The position numbers and the translations under genes were made by a program. DNA of 64,000 bases, taken from assembly GCF_005221325.1 (NCBI RefSeq), contig NZ_CP039888.1, positions 1,922,001-1,986,000 of the forward strand. Reading direction: 5' to 3'. The number at the start of each line of letters is the position of its first letter. The first letter of the stretch is position 1. This DNA is from Agrobacterium tumefaciens (GTDB taxonomy: Bacteria; Pseudomonadota; Alphaproteobacteria; Rhizobiales; Rhizobiaceae). The notes under the pieces were generated by a model that saw nothing but the letters and a program-made list of their open reading frames with translations, ran no database searches and was not told the DNA's origin. Of this stretch, positions 63,585 through 64,000 are shown in pieces.

Positions 63585-64000
63585 ATGCAGACAATCAGGA
63601 TCGCACTCTACCAGCCCGATATTCCCGGCAATACCGGAACCATCCTGCGGCTGGCCGCCTGCCTTGGCCTCGGCGTCGATATCATCGAGCCGGCCGGTTT
63701 CGATATTTCCGACCGCAATCTTAAACGGGCGGGCATGGATTATATCGCGGCAGCGGCACTGACGCGCCATGTCAACTGGGAGCATTTCGAGGAATGGCGA
63801 GCAACCACCGGCCGCCGCCTCGTCCTTGCCTCCACCAGGGCGGCGCTACCATACACGAAAATCACCTATCGCGCGGATGACATCCTGCTTTTCGGCCGGG
63901 AAAGTGCTGGTGTACCCGACCATGTGCATGAGAAGGCAGATGAACGAATCATCATCCCGATGGTCGAGGGCCAGCGGTCCATCAATGTCGCAATGTCGGC
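63585..64000 (+). CDS. trmL: tRNA (cytidine(34)-2'-O)-methyltransferase, 5' part (cut by window end)
   Basis: 138 residues present, no stop before the window ends. SPOUT-family TrmL motifs: ALYQPDIPGNTGTILRLAACLGLGVDIIEP, LKRAGMDYI and the SAM-knot strand LLFGRESAGVPDHVHEKAD then IPMVEGQRSINVAMS. It methylates the ribose at the wobble position of tRNA-Leu. Divergent from the exporter leader transcript, whose hairpin lies 104 bases upstream. Weak ribosome site (GAGA). Confidence 0.94.
   Translation, partial: MQTIRIALYQPDIPGNTGTILRLAACLGLGVDIIEPAGFDISDRNLKRAGMDYIAAAALTRHVNWEHFEEWRATTGRRLVLASTRAALPYTKITYRADDILLFGRESAGVPDHVHEKADERIIIPMVEGQRSINVAMS

Overview
The window looks like a piece of the circular chromosome of an Agrobacterium (Rhizobiaceae) close to A. 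tumefaciens/A. fabrum. It is GC-rich and densely coded. Proteins and synteny are rhizobial throughout: greA-lpsB-lrp, trxB-lsrB followed by two tandem AbcR small RNAs, ubiK/lgt/midA/pgeF, rplY...pth...ychF, split petA-petB-petC, and a stand-alone clpS. I found no tRNA, rRNA, IS element, prophage or CRISPR array, and every protein gene appears intact apart from the two cut by the window edges (carB, trmL).

Layout. 0-6 kb: end of carB, a ribbon-helix-helix protein, a membrane diguanylate cyclase in an AT-rich patch, and a two-gene DNA-repair operon (radical SAM protein plus DUF4130-UdgX fusion) with a near-perfect alphaproteobacterial LexA box at its promoter. 6-12.5 kb: greA behind a leader terminator, lpsB, lrp, trxB, lsrB, abcR1/abcR2, and an ArsR regulator with an Old Yellow Enzyme. 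12.5-22 kb: small metabolic and regulatory genes (LysR/epimerase pair, ChaA-type antiporter, aatA, EAL protein, EamA exporter, cold-shock protein). 22-34.5 kb: SH3/DUF1236 protein, MarR-OmpR-kinase operon, csaA-proC-ybjN, ubiK, lgt-midA, pgeF, a metal-ligand-poor M24 protein, a lipoprotein and prs. 34.5-38.2 kb: a four-gene lipid-A/polyprenyl-sugar modification operon (GT2, LAB_N, ArnT-like, PAP2). 38.4-49.9 kb: chemoreceptor, aldehyde dehydrogenase and AcoR-like regulator, MHYT-GGDEF-EAL, rplY, and a GGDEF-EAL/periplasmic-binding-protein pair sitting between rplY and pth. 50-58 kb: pth, GNAT, clpS, ychF, two MaoC proteins, apt, GFA protein, cytochrome bc1 operon. 58-64 kb: an EEP-family protein, two tandem ABC half-exporters, and trmL.

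The most unusual signal is upstream of the second ABC exporter, on the minus strand at 63323-63481. A long hairpin, a strong Shine-Dalgarno and an 18-codon ORF are followed at once by a terminator-like hairpin. The peptide (MPNDIRIRLPAPVVRLLA) carries Arg-X-Arg-hydrophobic-Pro at residues 6-10, the same positions as in the macrolide-arrest leader ErmDL. I infer a drug-sensing attenuator for the exporters. Other notable points are the SOS-controlled UdgX operon, the LsrB-AbcR locus with a repeated TGCACAAAAAA motif, the greA leader terminator, and four cyclic-di-GMP proteins in one window.
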